From: Lysobacteraceae bacterium SCN 69-320
GTDB taxonomy: Bacteria; Pseudomonadota; Gammaproteobacteria; Xanthomonadales; Rhodanobacteraceae
DNA: 64,000 nucleotides
Reading direction: 5' to 3'
NCBI GenBank assembly: GCA_001725155.1
Contig: MEFP01000005.1
Span: 186,001 to 250,000, forward strand
Position 1 is the stretch's first letter. Every line of letters starts with the position of its first letter. The position numbers and the translations under genes are program-made. Shown piece by piece: positions 33,680 through 41,088 of this stretch. The notes under the pieces were generated by a model. That model had not been told where the DNA came from and did not search any database. It was given only the letters and a program-made list of their open reading frames with translations.

Positions 33680-34539
33680 AGCACCGTCGGGAATTCATCG
33701 CCGGTGCGCGGGAAGATCGACCGCGCCGAAGTGACGCGCCGCCCCTTGCGACGCAAGTTCCACGCCTTGATAACCGCGTGCCACAGCGCGTGCGGCTTCA
33801 GGCTTTCGCCGGCATTTCGAGCAGCAATCAGCCGCTCACGGAGCTGGTACACGGGGTCACTGCTGGCAAGGCTCGCGCCGGTGAACAGGTCGTCCATGAA
33901 CTGATCGGCAGCCGCGGGGTCGCGCATAGCAAAGAAGTAGTGCAGCGCGATGGCCTTGCTGTGGTGCAGTGGCGGGTAATGGCGCGGCAGTCCGCGGATA
34001 TGCTCAAGGCTCTGCGTGATCTTCGGATGCTCCAGCCAGAAGTCGCGGATCTCATGATTCGTCCGGCGCACCGTCGAGTGCCACTGAAGGCCGGCGTGGA
34101 CGTTGATGATGACGTGCATGGCGGTCGCCAGCTGCAGCGCGTCCCAGTATCCGACGCCTTCGATATTCAACACGTCCGAAGGCGCGCGCTTCTTGCCGGT
34201 GTCGACCGTAACCTGGGTCTCGTCGTCGAGGCCTACCACGATGATGCAGCGCTGCGCTTTGCCGGAACGTATGATTGCGTTGAGGCGATGCTGTCCGTCG
34301 AGCAGCTTCTGCGACTTCGAGAACCGGATCGAATCCCCATTCGCCTTCCAGGCGCCGGCCAACATCTCCTCGGCGTACTGCTCGACGCGCTTGTCGTTGA
34401 GGTTGCGGTTGTTGCGGTTGTACCCGAGCCACACCTGCGCGATCTCCGGCGTCACGAGCACATCGTGGATACCGTATTGGTCGCACTTGGGAAGTTCGGC
34501 CGGGTTGATGTTGCCGCTGCGGTTGCCTACACTAGCCAT
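33676..34539 (-). CDS. Second ParB-like (DGQHR-type) protein
   Basis: The product is 287 aa starting MASVGNRSGNINPAELP. It has a KLLDGQHRLNAI motif (ParB-like box II) near residue 85 and a VGLDDETQVTVDTGKKR segment. The remainder is helical. It differs from its neighbour and is not a simple duplicate. DGQHR-type proteins are common in phages and mobile elements; their role is not settled. It starts after a hairpin region, so it may begin a sub-operon. Confidence 0.7.
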   Translation of the reverse strand: MASVGNRSGNINPAELPKCDQYGIHDVLVTPEIAQVWLGYNRNNRNLNDKRVEQYAEEMLAGAWKANGDSIRFSKSQKLLDGQHRLNAIIRSGKAQRCIIVVGLDDETQVTVDTGKKRAPSDVLNIEGVGYWDALQLATAMHVIINVHAGLQWHSTVRRTNHEIRDFWLEHPKITQSLEHIRGLPRHYPPLHHSKAIALHYFFAMRDPAAADQFMDDLFTGASLASSDPVYQLRERLIAARNAGESLKPHALWHAVIKAWNLRRKGRRVTSARSIFPRTGDEFPTVL

Positions 34540-34552
34540 GTCGATACTCCTG

Positions 34553-34592
34553 CCCTTTTGGGCCTTGATTGCCCCGCGCTCACAACGCGGGG
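34553..34592. terminator. Hairpins upstream of the ParB-like gene
   Basis: A stem CCCCGCG (34572-34578)/CGCGGGG (34586-34592) is followed on the plus strand by TTTTCTTT. A small GCCC-TTTT-GGGC hairpin at 34552-34563 lies beside it. As the genes here are leftward, the T-tract side is the opposite strand, so bidirectional or attenuating action is possible. Confidence 0.45.
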
Positions 34593-34613
34593 TTTTCTTT
34601 CTGCGGGTGCGAC

Positions 34614-34874
34614 TCATCCGCGCCCCGCATGCAGATGGATCTCTGCGCCGTCGGCAGCGAAGTGCAGCAGACCGGCGTCGGCCAGCTGGTGCAGTCGTTG
34701 TGTGACGCCCGCGCGGCGGATCGACGCTGTCCGAGCTATCTCGGTATAGAGCTCGCGGGAGGCTCGTAGCGGGACGCCATGCTCGTAGCGGGACGCCAGA
34801 GCCACGAGCATCAGCTTCGTCGGCGCGCACCGCACGTCTTGGCGCAGCGCCCATTTCATTGCGGTGGCGCTCAT
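34614..34874 (-). CDS. Winged helix-turn-helix protein
   Basis: The product is 86 aa. It has a winged-helix pattern (TKLMLVALASRYEHGVPL, RELYTEIARTASIRRAGVTQRL, ADAGLLHF) common in replication-associated or transcriptional phage proteins. ATGA overlaps the methyltransferase stop (34871-34874). It probably acts on phage DNA; the target is unknown. Confidence 0.7.
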   Translation of the reverse strand: MSATAMKWALRQDVRCAPTKLMLVALASRYEHGVPLRASRELYTEIARTASIRRAGVTQRLHQLADAGLLHFAADGAEIHLHAGRG

Positions 34875-35944
34875 GCGGACACCTGCTGACGGAACAGCGC
34901 TGGCCCGGATTGCGTTTCGAGGTACGCCGCTACGAACTCCGCCGCGACCTGCGGGACGATGGCATTGCCGTAACCGCGCAGTCGTCCCACTCGGGCGGGT
35001 AGCCCATGAGCCAGCGGGAATGTGCCGGGTTCAACTGGCCGCCACTTTCCATCGCGGCATCCGAGCCAGTCAGCAGTTCGCCAGAAGCCGTGAGTCGGCA
35101 GGGCGTCACTAACTTGCAGCACGCCCCGAAGTCCGTCACCGCGCCGCCCGGCGTCCTGCCCTTCCTTGTGAGAAAGCTCTCGGGCGACCCGTTCGATGGC
35201 GCTGCCGTCGGCGTCGGCCAGCCCGTCAACAGCGCGACCGTCCTGCGGCTGCTGTCGTTGTTCCCAGCCGCGTTGTTGCCGTTCTGCGCCGGTGTACCCG
35301 CCATCGGCGTTGGCCAGCCGGCCAGCATTGCGAACGCTGTTTCGCTCAGCGGCTTGCCGCGCGTTTGCGCCAGTCGTTCCGCCAGTCGTTCCGCCAGGAA
35401 TTCCGCCGATCCGCCCGCGCTGTGCCAGTCCCTCGCGACCGGAGTCGGCCACCCAGCACAGCCGCTGTCGGATGTGCGGTGCGCCGATGCCCGCAGCGCA
35501 AAGATCTGCTGCTGCGCAGGCGTAGCCCTGACCTTCAAGGTCAACTGATACAAGATCCCACCACTGCAGGGCAGCCGCTGACGCAAACTGTTCGCCAACG
35601 ATGACTGCAGGCTGGCACTGCGCGATGAGGTGCAGCCACGCAGGCCAAAGATGCCGCTTATCTGCAAACCCCTGGCCCGGACCTGCATCGCTGAAAGGCT
35701 GGCAAGGGCAGCTGCCAGTCCAGACGCTGCGATCATCAGGCCAGCCGGCGAGACGAAGCGCTCGGCTCCATCCGCCGATGCCGGCGAAGAAATGGCACTG
35801 CACGAATCCGCGCAGATCGATCGGTCGGACATCCTCAATGCTCCTCGTGTCGACCTCGCCGTCGGCGATCAGTCCGCGGCGGATCAGCTCGCGCAGCCAT
35901 GCCGCGGCGGCTGGGTCGTTCTCGTTGTAGTAGGCGCCGCTCAC
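34871..35944 (-). CDS. C5-cytosine DNA methyltransferase
   Basis: The product is 357 aa. The GTG start (35942-35944) overlaps the upstream stop as GTGA, and a longer frame is not needed. Motifs are in order: FFAGIGGWS (I, residues 52-60), PCQPFS with catalytic C81 (IV), GEQF with Glu 118 in the ENV position (VI), IRQRLCWVA (VIII) and [14 protein letters not shown] (X). A Gly/Arg/Asp-rich target-recognition region lies at about 170-320. It modifies cytosines in phage or host DNA. No nuclease partner is next to it, so self-protection is likelier than a restriction system. Confidence 0.88.
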   Translation of the reverse strand: MSGAYYNENDPAAAAWLRELIRRGLIADGEVDTRSIEDVRPIDLRGFVQCHFFAGIGGWSRALRLAGWPDDRSVWTGSCPCQPFSDAGPGQGFADKRHLWPAWLHLIAQCQPAVIVGEQFASAAALQWWDLVSVDLEGQGYACAAADLCAAGIGAPHIRQRLCWVADSGREGLAQRGRIGGIPGGTTGGTTGANARQAAERNSVRNAGRLANADGGYTGAERQQRGWEQRQQPQDGRAVDGLADADGSAIERVARELSHKEGQDAGRRGDGLRGVLQVSDALPTHGFWRTADWLGCRDGKWRPVEPGTFPLAHGLPARVGRLRGYGNAIVPQVAAEFVAAYLETQSGPALFRQQVSA

Positions 35945-36429
35945 TGGTCGCAGCCCCGGCCGACTTCGCGGCCGCTCGCGGACGTGAACTTGCGCCACGG
36001 CACCCAGCCGGCCGGGCAGTGAAAGCCCCACTCGCGGAGGCGCGGGCCGGTGATGAACAGGGTCGTGCAGATCCCGGCGTGCAGCTCGATGCGGTGAGCG
36101 TGCTTCGCGGTGCGAACGATGACGTCACCGGCGCGGCGCACGACTCGCTCATGGATGCCGCTGGCGGCGATCGTGTGCTCCGTGTATTCGCCGTCGAGCA
36201 GCAGCGAGCAGTTGATCCACGGGTGATCGTGCAGCGCCCGGTCATCGTCGCTGCGATGAAATTCGTGCAGATAGACGTTGAGGCAGCGGTTGCGCGGGAT
36301 CACGAACCAGCGGAGCAGGTACGGCGAATCTTCGCCGCCGATGATCACGTCTGGATCGCGGCGCAACGCAACGCGTTCCCGGAGTTTCCGTGCCAGCCAC
36401 CCCACAAGCTTCGCGCGGATTCGCGCCAT
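35941..36429 (-). CDS. Phage cupin-like protein
   Basis: The product is 162 aa. A cupin-type pattern is visible: YLHEFHRSDDDRALHDHPW with two His, then LLLDGEYTEH, a GDVIVRTAKHAHRIEL box and FITGPRLREWGFHCP. Metal-binding cupins of this type are common in phages; the substrate is not known. It lies upstream of, and overlaps, the methyltransferase gene. Confidence 0.65.
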   Translation of the reverse strand: MARIRAKLVGWLARKLRERVALRRDPDVIIGGEDSPYLLRWFVIPRNRCLNVYLHEFHRSDDDRALHDHPWINCSLLLDGEYTEHTIAASGIHERVVRRAGDVIVRTAKHAHRIELHAGICTTLFITGPRLREWGFHCPAGWVPWRKFTSASGREVGRGCDQ

Positions 36430-36543
36430 GTTGCCCTTCCCTCGCGCCCCTAGCGCGTCAATCTACGGGTTGATCCTGTTGCCGCGGTCGCCTTGCACCG
36501 CCACGGCTCGGCTCTTGCTGCCGGCTTTCACCGGCCCACGGTG

Positions 36544-36708
36544 CTATCCGAAGAAACCGCCGAACCAGAGCAGCAGCGCGACGAAGACAGTGCTCAGCAC
36601 CGTCCCGCCGAAGCGCACCGTCGTCGTCTGCCCGTTGCGCGCGTACGCGATCAGCAGGCCCCAGAACGCGAGCAGGAACCAAACGACCTGCGGCCAGTTC
36701 ACGCGCAT
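36544..36708 (-). CDS. Small two-helix membrane protein
   Basis: The product is 54 aa with two membrane helices (VVWFLLAFWGLLIAYA and VLSTVFVALLLWFGGFFG). It overlaps the 3' end of the cII-position gene by ten bases. It may alter the host membrane or exclude other phages; this is inferred from shape only. Confidence 0.55.
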   Translation of the reverse strand: MRVNWPQVVWFLLAFWGLLIAYARNGQTTTVRFGGTVLSTVFVALLLWFGGFFG

Positions 36709-37088
36709 GAGGTTTGCTCCAGCTGCGCAAGCTGCTGCAGCAACGCGGCGCGCTTGCGGTCGGTGTCGGTGATCGGGACGAGCCGGAAGCCGAGGCGCGC
36801 GGCGAGCCACTGCAGCACTGCGGCGTTGCCCAGCGCTTTGCACAGATCCGGCAGCTTGTCCTCGGGCATGTACGCCGGCGAGTTCACGGGCTTGCGCTGG
36901 ATGCGCGACCAGACCGAGGCCTGCATGCCCAGCGTGTCGGCCAGATCACCGTCGCTGATCGACTTGCGGCTCAGTGCGCGCGCAACGCCCAGCGCCTGGA
37001 CGAACGTCGGGCAGTGCTGGATCAGCTCGTCGGCGACGAGATCGATGCCGGGCACCGCAGACAGCGAGGAAAACAGATTGGGATTCAT
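36699..37088 (-). CDS. Helix-turn-helix protein in the cII position
   Basis: The product is 129 aa. A SISDGDLADTLGMQASVWSRI helix-turn-helix lies at about residues 42-63. It follows a strong terminator that itself follows cro, as cII follows tR1 in lambda. It may activate lysogenic promoters. The sequence itself is not clearly CII. Confidence 0.55.
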   Translation of the reverse strand: MNPNLFSSLSAVPGIDLVADELIQHCPTFVQALGVARALSRKSISDGDLADTLGMQASVWSRIQRKPVNSPAYMPEDKLPDLCKALGNAAVLQWLAARLGFRLVPITDTDRKRAALLQQLAQLEQTSCA

Positions 37089-37129
37089 CGTGACGACTCG
37101 TCGTGACTCGCGTTGAGGGATGAAAAAGA

Positions 37130-37160
37130 CCGAAAAAGAAGGGGCGCACTCCGGCGCCCC
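37130..37160 (-). terminator. Rho-independent terminator (tR1-like)
   Basis: The arms GGGGCGC (37141-37147) and GCGCCCC (37154-37160) form a perfect stem, followed on the minus strand by TTCTTTTTCG. It separates the cro-proximal genes from the cII-position gene. An antitermination factor would have to act here for the long leftward transcript to continue. Confidence 0.75.
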
Positions 37161-37170
37161 AGTCCTGAAT

Positions 37171-37518
37171 TCACATGCTCAAGAGAACGCCCAGGCCCAG
37201 ACCGAGCAGGAACGTCACAGCAGCGGCGATGTACTCGTTCGCGCTGAGCTGCGAGATCGACATCGCGCCTGTGTGGCGCCGCGACGGCTCGGACGCAGGG
37301 ATGAACGGCGGCGGCAGCAGGTTGCGCGTCATCCCGGTGCGGCTCGGGCCCAGCAGCGGCTCCAGATGCGGAGCCAGCTTGTGCGCGAGTTCGGCCATCT
37401 CATCGGCCTTGGTGCGTGGCGGCGGAATCGCCGCACGGAGCGCGTCCACGAATCGCCTATCGGCGGCCAGGTCACGCACCGGGGGCATGCGAATATCGAT
37501 TCGTGGAGTGTCGGCCAT
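37171..37518 (-). CDS. Early protein with C-terminal membrane anchor
   Basis: The product is 115 aa. The N-terminal part is polar ([22 protein letters not shown]), and one helix near the C-terminus (EYIAAAVTFLLGLGLGVLL) anchors it. It lies between cro and the terminator, so it is made right after induction. No family is recognised. Confidence 0.5.
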   Translation of the reverse strand: MADTPRIDIRMPPVRDLAADRRFVDALRAAIPPPRTKADEMAELAHKLAPHLEPLLGPSRTGMTRNLLPPPFIPASEPSRRHTGAMSISQLSANEYIAAAVTFLLGLGLGVLLSM

Positions 37519-37519
37519 A

Positions 37520-37747
37520 TCAGGCAGCCTCCCCTTCGCGGGCGGCGGTCGGCGACTGCTGGCCGTAGAGCACCTGCAACACATCCATGCCCAGCGCAGC
37601 AGCGATGAGCGGAGCTGCGACGACGTCGATCGTCTGCTTGCCACTCTCGATCCGAGAGACGGTGCCTTGATCCTTGCGAATCAGGCGGGCGAATTCGACC
37701 TGCGTCAGGCCGGCAGCTATACGGGCTTTTCGAAGATCATTGCGCAT
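37520..37747 (-). CDS. Cro-like repressor (XRE helix-turn-helix)
   Basis: The product is 75 aa. The XRE fold is clear: LRKARIAAGLTQVEFARLIRKDQGTVSRIESGKQ (split here as residues 5-38) with a C-terminal helical part. It is divergent from the cI-like gene across a 92-bp operator region. No Shine-Dalgarno precedes the ATG, and the predicted promoter start falls at or next to it, so the mRNA may be leaderless. It should bind the ATGCAY operators and turn off lysogenic transcription. Confidence 0.8.
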   Translation of the reverse strand: MRNDLRKARIAAGLTQVEFARLIRKDQGTVSRIESGKQTIDVVAAPLIAAALGMDVLQVLYGQQSPTAAREGEAA

Positions 37748-37839
37748 GTAGCCGAATATGCATGCCGTGCATCATGCATGTCAAGCATATGCACCGCGAG
37801 GCATGGGCGCCGTGCATATTTGCGGCGAGAATCACGAAT
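37748..37839. promoter_or_regulatory. Right operator/promoter region between cro and cI
   Basis: ATGCAT/GTGCAT/ATGCAC-type hexamers are at 37758, 37767, 37774, 37789 (GCATATGCAC, 37785-37794) and 37812. A minus-strand -35 TTGACA (37779-37784) and a -10 CATATT or GCATAT (37755-37761) give spacers of 17-18 bases. This is a typical OR arrangement for a bidirectional switch. The rightward promoter for cI is not clear. Confidence 0.65.
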
Positions 37840-38325
37840 ATGAACGACGCTCATGCCGCATTGGCGCTCGCGATTCGCGAAGCCATCGAGAGTTCGCCGC
37901 TGACCCAGGAAAAGATCTCTGAGCAGTCAGGCATCTCGCAAAGCATGCTGTCCAGGATTCAGAACGCCCAAACCAGCGTCACGACCGAGCGGCTCGCACT
38001 GCTTGCTGCGACGATTGGGACCACGCCAAGTGCGCTCTGGAAGCGGGCGGAAATTATTGACGAGCAAGGGATCGCGCCGGCACCGCCGGCGCGAAAGAGC
38101 GCTCCAACAAAGAGTCAGAAACAGATCGAGGTAATCGAGGGCGTGATGTATGCGATCGTCGCAGGAGTCAGCGAGCCCGAATCAACTGAAGCCGAGGCGA
38201 TCCTTCGCAGCCTGAAGCAGTACCAGTCTCGACTGCCGGCGCCAGACCCCCTTGTGTCTGGACTAATTTCAGCGATGGAGTCCGGACTGAAGAAACGACG
38301 CGGTCGGCGGAAACCGCGCGACTAG
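37840..38325 (+). CDS. CI-like repressor (XRE)
   Basis: The product is 161 aa. The start is MNDAHAALALAIREA at 37840, 26 codons into a longer frame that lies in the operator region. The N-terminal half is an XRE domain (ISEQSGISQSMLSRIQN). The C-terminal half lacks a visible LexA-like Ala-Gly site and catalytic Ser-Lys pair, so induction may not follow RecA-stimulated self-cleavage. It represses cro and the other early promoter. Confidence 0.75.
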   Translation: MNDAHAALALAIREAIESSPLTQEKISEQSGISQSMLSRIQNAQTSVTTERLALLAATIGTTPSALWKRAEIIDEQGIAPAPPARKSAPTKSQKQIEVIEGVMYAIVAGVSEPESTEAEAILRSLKQYQSRLPAPDPLVSGLISAMESGLKKRRGRRKPRD

Positions 38326-38514
38326 GCGAATCAAACCGCTTCAGAAATTCGCCCATTATGTGATCCGACACTTCGAACATATGCCCCCCTTAGGCCTAAG
38401 TTCACCGCAGTAGATCGGCGCCCCGTCTCATCGGCTGCGAGACGGACGGCCACGGCAAGTGGACACAATTGCCCGCCGGAATTTGCTAGTACCGCGTTAA
38501 GCTCGCGGCGGGTA
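38326..38514. other. Convergent intergenic region with hairpin
   Basis: This region lies between the converging repressor and zinc-ribbon genes. A perfect stem CCGTCTC/GAGACGG (about 38423-38452) without a long T tract may end both transcripts. I see no gene. Confidence 0.35.
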
Positions 38515-39036
38515 TTACCCCCTATTCAGGGGTTGCGCTCCATGAAATTCAGCATAGAGCCTCCTCCCGGCTGGCGTTCCGACCGGCACCAATTGCTCAC
38601 TTCCGCAACGTCGGCACTTCTTGTGCCGCGAACCCATGCGCCAGACCGAATAAATGATCGCAACCGGGAACATGATGACTGTCAGCGACAGCATCCAGAG
38701 CAATAGCTCCATGCCGGTGGACCCACGAACAGCACTCTTCGCTGCCCCGATAGAGCCGCAAGTCGTGCAGATCAGGGACGACTCCAGCCGCCGCTGAGTT
38801 GCGGCGCGCTTCGCCGCCGCGGCGCGCTCTTCGCGCACGGCCGCCGCTGCAAGTTCCGCGGACCTCTTTGCCGCAGCTGCTGCGCGCGACTCGGCATCAA
38901 CCCTGGACCTCTGCGCGGTTATCGCAATGTGCTGATCGACTTTTGCGTAGATCGCCCCGCAGAACGGGCAGCTTTCAAGGGCGTCCCAGGTCGCGGCCTC
39001 GTTATTTTTCGAGCACTTACCGCAGATTCGATCCAT
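38515..39036 (-). CDS. Membrane protein with zinc ribbons beside the repressor
   Basis: The product is 173 aa, start MDRICGKCSKNNEAATWDAL (an alternative ATG lies 17 codons upstream). A first zinc ribbon (CGKC...CPFC) precedes an Ala/Arg/Glu coiled coil. A second CTTCGS segment and a membrane helix (LLLWMLSLTVIMFPVAIIYSVW) follow, then CRRCGS near the end. It is read towards the repressor. Its own promoter would lie in the 39037-39113 region, so it may be expressed in the lysogen. Superinfection exclusion is an inference. Confidence 0.6.
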   Translation of the reverse strand: MDRICGKCSKNNEAATWDALESCPFCGAIYAKVDQHIAITAQRSRVDAESRAAAAAKRSAELAAAAVREERAAAAKRAATQRRLESSLICTTCGSIGAAKSAVRGSTGMELLLWMLSLTVIMFPVAIIYSVWRMGSRHKKCRRCGSEQLVPVGTPAGRRLYAEFHGAQPLNRG

Positions 39037-39112
39037 TGCATCACCCAGGCTGCGAGGTACTGCAAGCAATCCTGACGCGAGTTGCATGGTCCTCTCAACG
39101 GCGCGTGCGATT

Positions 39113-39158
39113 ATTTGTCCACGATGCACTTGACGCATATGCATCTCGTGCATAGTAT
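39113..39158 (+). promoter_or_regulatory. Left early promoter with operators (PL/OL-like)
   Basis: It has -35 TTGACG (39130-39135), a 17-base spacer and -10 TAGTAT (39153-39158). Operator hexamers overlap it: ATGCAC at 39124, GCATATGC at 39135 and GTGCAT at 39148. The same sequence words occur at the cro/cI operator, so one repressor should control both. It drives the rightward early operon. Confidence 0.75.
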
Positions 39159-39200
39159 CGATCCCACGCCCCGCCACCCGGCGGGCCGAAGGGGCAGAAC

Positions 39201-39446
39201 ATGCGAGAGCAGCAGATCAAGCGCGCAACCGAACTCGGCGCGCAGGCTTTCCGGAGCGGGCTGAAGGCGGCGCCCGCGCTGTGCGTCGAATTCATGAAGA
39301 TGATCGACGGCCGCGCGGTCGGCGCCTCGCCGGCCGGAGAGGCGAGCAACATCGAACTCCTCAAGTCGTGGATCGCCGGCTGGCACTCGACGGCCGCCGA
39401 TGCCTTCGCCGCCGACCTGGCGCAGTTGATGGCGGTGCGCTCATGA
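39201..39446 (+). CDS. First gene of the rightward early operon
   Basis: The product is 81 aa. A good Shine-Dalgarno (AAGGGG) is six bases before the ATG. It is helical and Ala-rich (RATELGAQAFRSGLKAAPALC, SIWIAG-type end). It does not look like an N-type antiterminator. It overlaps the next gene by ATGA (39443-39446). Its function is unknown. Confidence 0.6.
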   Translation: MREQQIKRATELGAQAFRSGLKAAPALCVEFMKMIDGRAVGASPAGEASNIELLKSWIAGWHSTAADAFAADLAQLMAVRS

Positions 39447-39778
39447 GCGCCGGGACTGGCAAGACGTTCTCGCTGGTCACCGTCCTCGAAGTCGCATCGG
39501 GCCGCAAGCTGAACAACGATCGCCTCGACGGCGTTGTCGAGCTGATGAGCCACATCGTCGGGCGCCCGCTCATGACGCATGTCCTGCCGCGCTACCAGGC
39601 CGGCTGCGCTGCATGGCTCCTGGCTACTTATCCGCAACTTGGCGCTGCTGCCGAGCTGGCCCGCGACATTCGCGCCGAGGATATGTCTGCCTGGCTTGCG
39701 CGGCAGCGCGAGAAGTACGGCGACGCGTTCCAGATCAGCCCGGTTCCAGCCGCCGAGCGCGCGATCCTCGGGGGCTGA
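39443..39778 (+). CDS. DUF7736-like early protein
   Basis: The product is 111 aa starting MSAGTGKTFSLVTVLEVASG. The pattern TFSLVTVLEVASGRKL, a central ELMSHIVGRPLMTHVLPRYQ and a helical end resemble small phage proteins of the DUF7736 type. It is the second gene in the operon. Confidence 0.6.
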   Translation: MSAGTGKTFSLVTVLEVASGRKLNNDRLDGVVELMSHIVGRPLMTHVLPRYQAGCAAWLLATYPQLGAAAELARDIRAEDMSAWLARQREKYGDAFQISPVPAAERAILGG

Positions 39779-39781
39779 GCC

Positions 39782-40120
39782 ATGGACAACCTCACTCCCA
39801 ACCATGCGCGCGAGGCCGGTGCGCGCTGCGGCGTCATCGAATTGCTCGGCGGTCCGCGCAACATCTATCTGTCGGCGGATGACCGCACGTCGATGGACGT
39901 CGCCCTCGCCATGGGCAACGAAAGCCAGCGCCGGCCGCTGATCCAGTGCGAAGCAATTGTCTGCGTGACGATTCGAGCGTTCGAGCGTCCGACGATCTCG
40001 CGCAATAGCGACAACGGCCGCCGCGGGCTGAGCTGGGCAAGCGGCTACATTTCGCTGTACGACAGCGAAGTCGACCTCGTGGCTGCCTGGCTTGATGGCT
40101 GGGCGGGGGGCGGCGCATGA
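39782..40120 (+). CDS. Hypothetical early protein
   Basis: The product is 112 aa. It is mixed alpha/beta with no membrane segment: GGPRNIYLSADDRTSMDVALAM at the front and YISLYDSEVDLVAAWLDGW at the end. It starts three bases after the upstream stop and overlaps the next gene by ATGA. No family is recognised. Confidence 0.55.
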   Translation: MDNLTPNHAREAGARCGVIELLGGPRNIYLSADDRTSMDVALAMGNESQRRPLIQCEAIVCVTIRAFERPTISRNSDNGRRGLSWASGYISLYDSEVDLVAAWLDGWAGGGA

Positions 40121-40344
40121 CCACCATCGTCTTCTGGATCTGCGTCGCGGTCAGCGTGCTGCCGTTCGCGGCCGCCGGCTACAACGCTCTCACTCGCAAG
40201 CGCCGGCACGACGCCGAGCAGCGCGCGCTGGCCGCCTCGGTCGCGCTCCAGCGCCGACTCGATGCACGCATCGCTGCCGAGCGCAGCCTGCCGAAGAGCC
40301 TCGCAGCTCTGTCGGCGGGGGCAGGAGCGCGCCGCCATGGCTGA
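40117..40344 (+). CDS. Small membrane-anchored protein
   Basis: The product is 75 aa: one N-terminal membrane helix (TIVFWICVAVSVLPFAAAGY) and a basic Ala/Arg-rich tail. It is an early operon gene overlapping its neighbours by a few bases. Its function is unknown. Confidence 0.5.
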   Translation: MTTIVFWICVAVSVLPFAAAGYNALTRKRRHDAEQRALAASVALQRRLDARIAAERSLPKSLAALSAGAGARRHG

Positions 40345-40534
40345 GCGCTACATCTCCGAGCTCACGCTGCGCAATGGCGGACGGCTTGCAGTTGCAGGTG
40401 GCGATGACACGGGCGGAGCCACGCGCATTGTGATCGGCAGCGGGCCCTGGGCGCTCGTCCTCGATCCTCAAGACGCGCTTGCACTCTCCGTGCTCATCGA
40501 CCGCGCCTACCGCGCAATGCAGGTGCCGCGGTGA
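40337..40534 (+). CDS. Small hypothetical early protein
   Basis: The product is 65 aa starting MAERYISELTLRNGGRLAVA, beta-rich at the front. An 8-base overlap with the upstream gene and a GTGA-type overlap downstream support it. No family is recognised. Confidence 0.5.
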   Translation: MAERYISELTLRNGGRLAVAGGDDTGGATRIVIGSGPWALVLDPQDALALSVLIDRAYRAMQVPR

Positions 40535-40818
40535 TCTCTCGCTATCGCGAGCCGGACATCAGGCCGGTCGCAATGCCGCACAAGCAGGTCCAGATCGGGT
40601 CACAGGTTCGGTTGAATGCCGGCTCGCACATCGGCGCTCTCGGTGTCGTGCTCGCAGTCCGCAGAGACGGCACGCGCGCACTGATCGAGTACGTCGGCGA
40701 TGCGGCCGAGAAGGTGCAGTTTTGGGCGCCGACTAGCGATTGCGAGGTCGTCGTCTACGAAGACATGAGTTTCCGCCGCAAGCGCATCCCGCGCTCGGCT
40801 CCCGCCAATCGGAGGTAA
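40531..40818 (+). CDS. Small hypothetical early protein
   Basis: The product is 95 aa from a GTG start overlapping the upstream stop. A strand-rich central part (QIGSQVRLNAGSHIGALGVV) resembles a small barrel, and the tail is basic. It could bind nucleic acid. Its function is unknown. Confidence 0.5.
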   Translation: MISRYREPDIRPVAMPHKQVQIGSQVRLNAGSHIGALGVVLAVRRDGTRALIEYVGDAAEKVQFWAPTSDCEVVVYEDMSFRRKRIPRSAPANRR

Positions 40819-40821
40819 GCC

Positions 40822-41088
40822 ATGCGTTTCCTCGCAACGTTCATCCTGCGCGCTCTGTCGCGCCCGTCGACGCCGGCCGAGCAGATCGACGCTCGTGCCG
40901 CCGCCGCTCGCAACCGCGTTCTGCGCGCGTGCCGCGGACGCTACACCGGCATGCGCCTTGCCGAGGCCCAGGCGCGCGCCGAGGCGTGGGTGCGGCGCGG
41001 TATCAGCGTCGACGACGCTGTCTATCGCGCCAACGCTTGGGCGCGCGATGCGATGCCTGCGCGCCGCTCGCCGGAGGTCGCCGCCTGA
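40822..41088 (+). CDS. Small basic Ala-rich early protein
   Basis: The product is 88 aa, very rich in Ala and Arg, helical (AEQIDARAAAARNRVLRAC). It may bind DNA or RNA non-specifically. A TGATG overlap joins it to the next gene. Its function is unknown. Confidence 0.5.
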   Translation: MRFLATFILRALSRPSTPAEQIDARAAAARNRVLRACRGRYTGMRLAEAQARAEAWVRRGISVDDAVYRANAWARDAMPARRSPEVAA

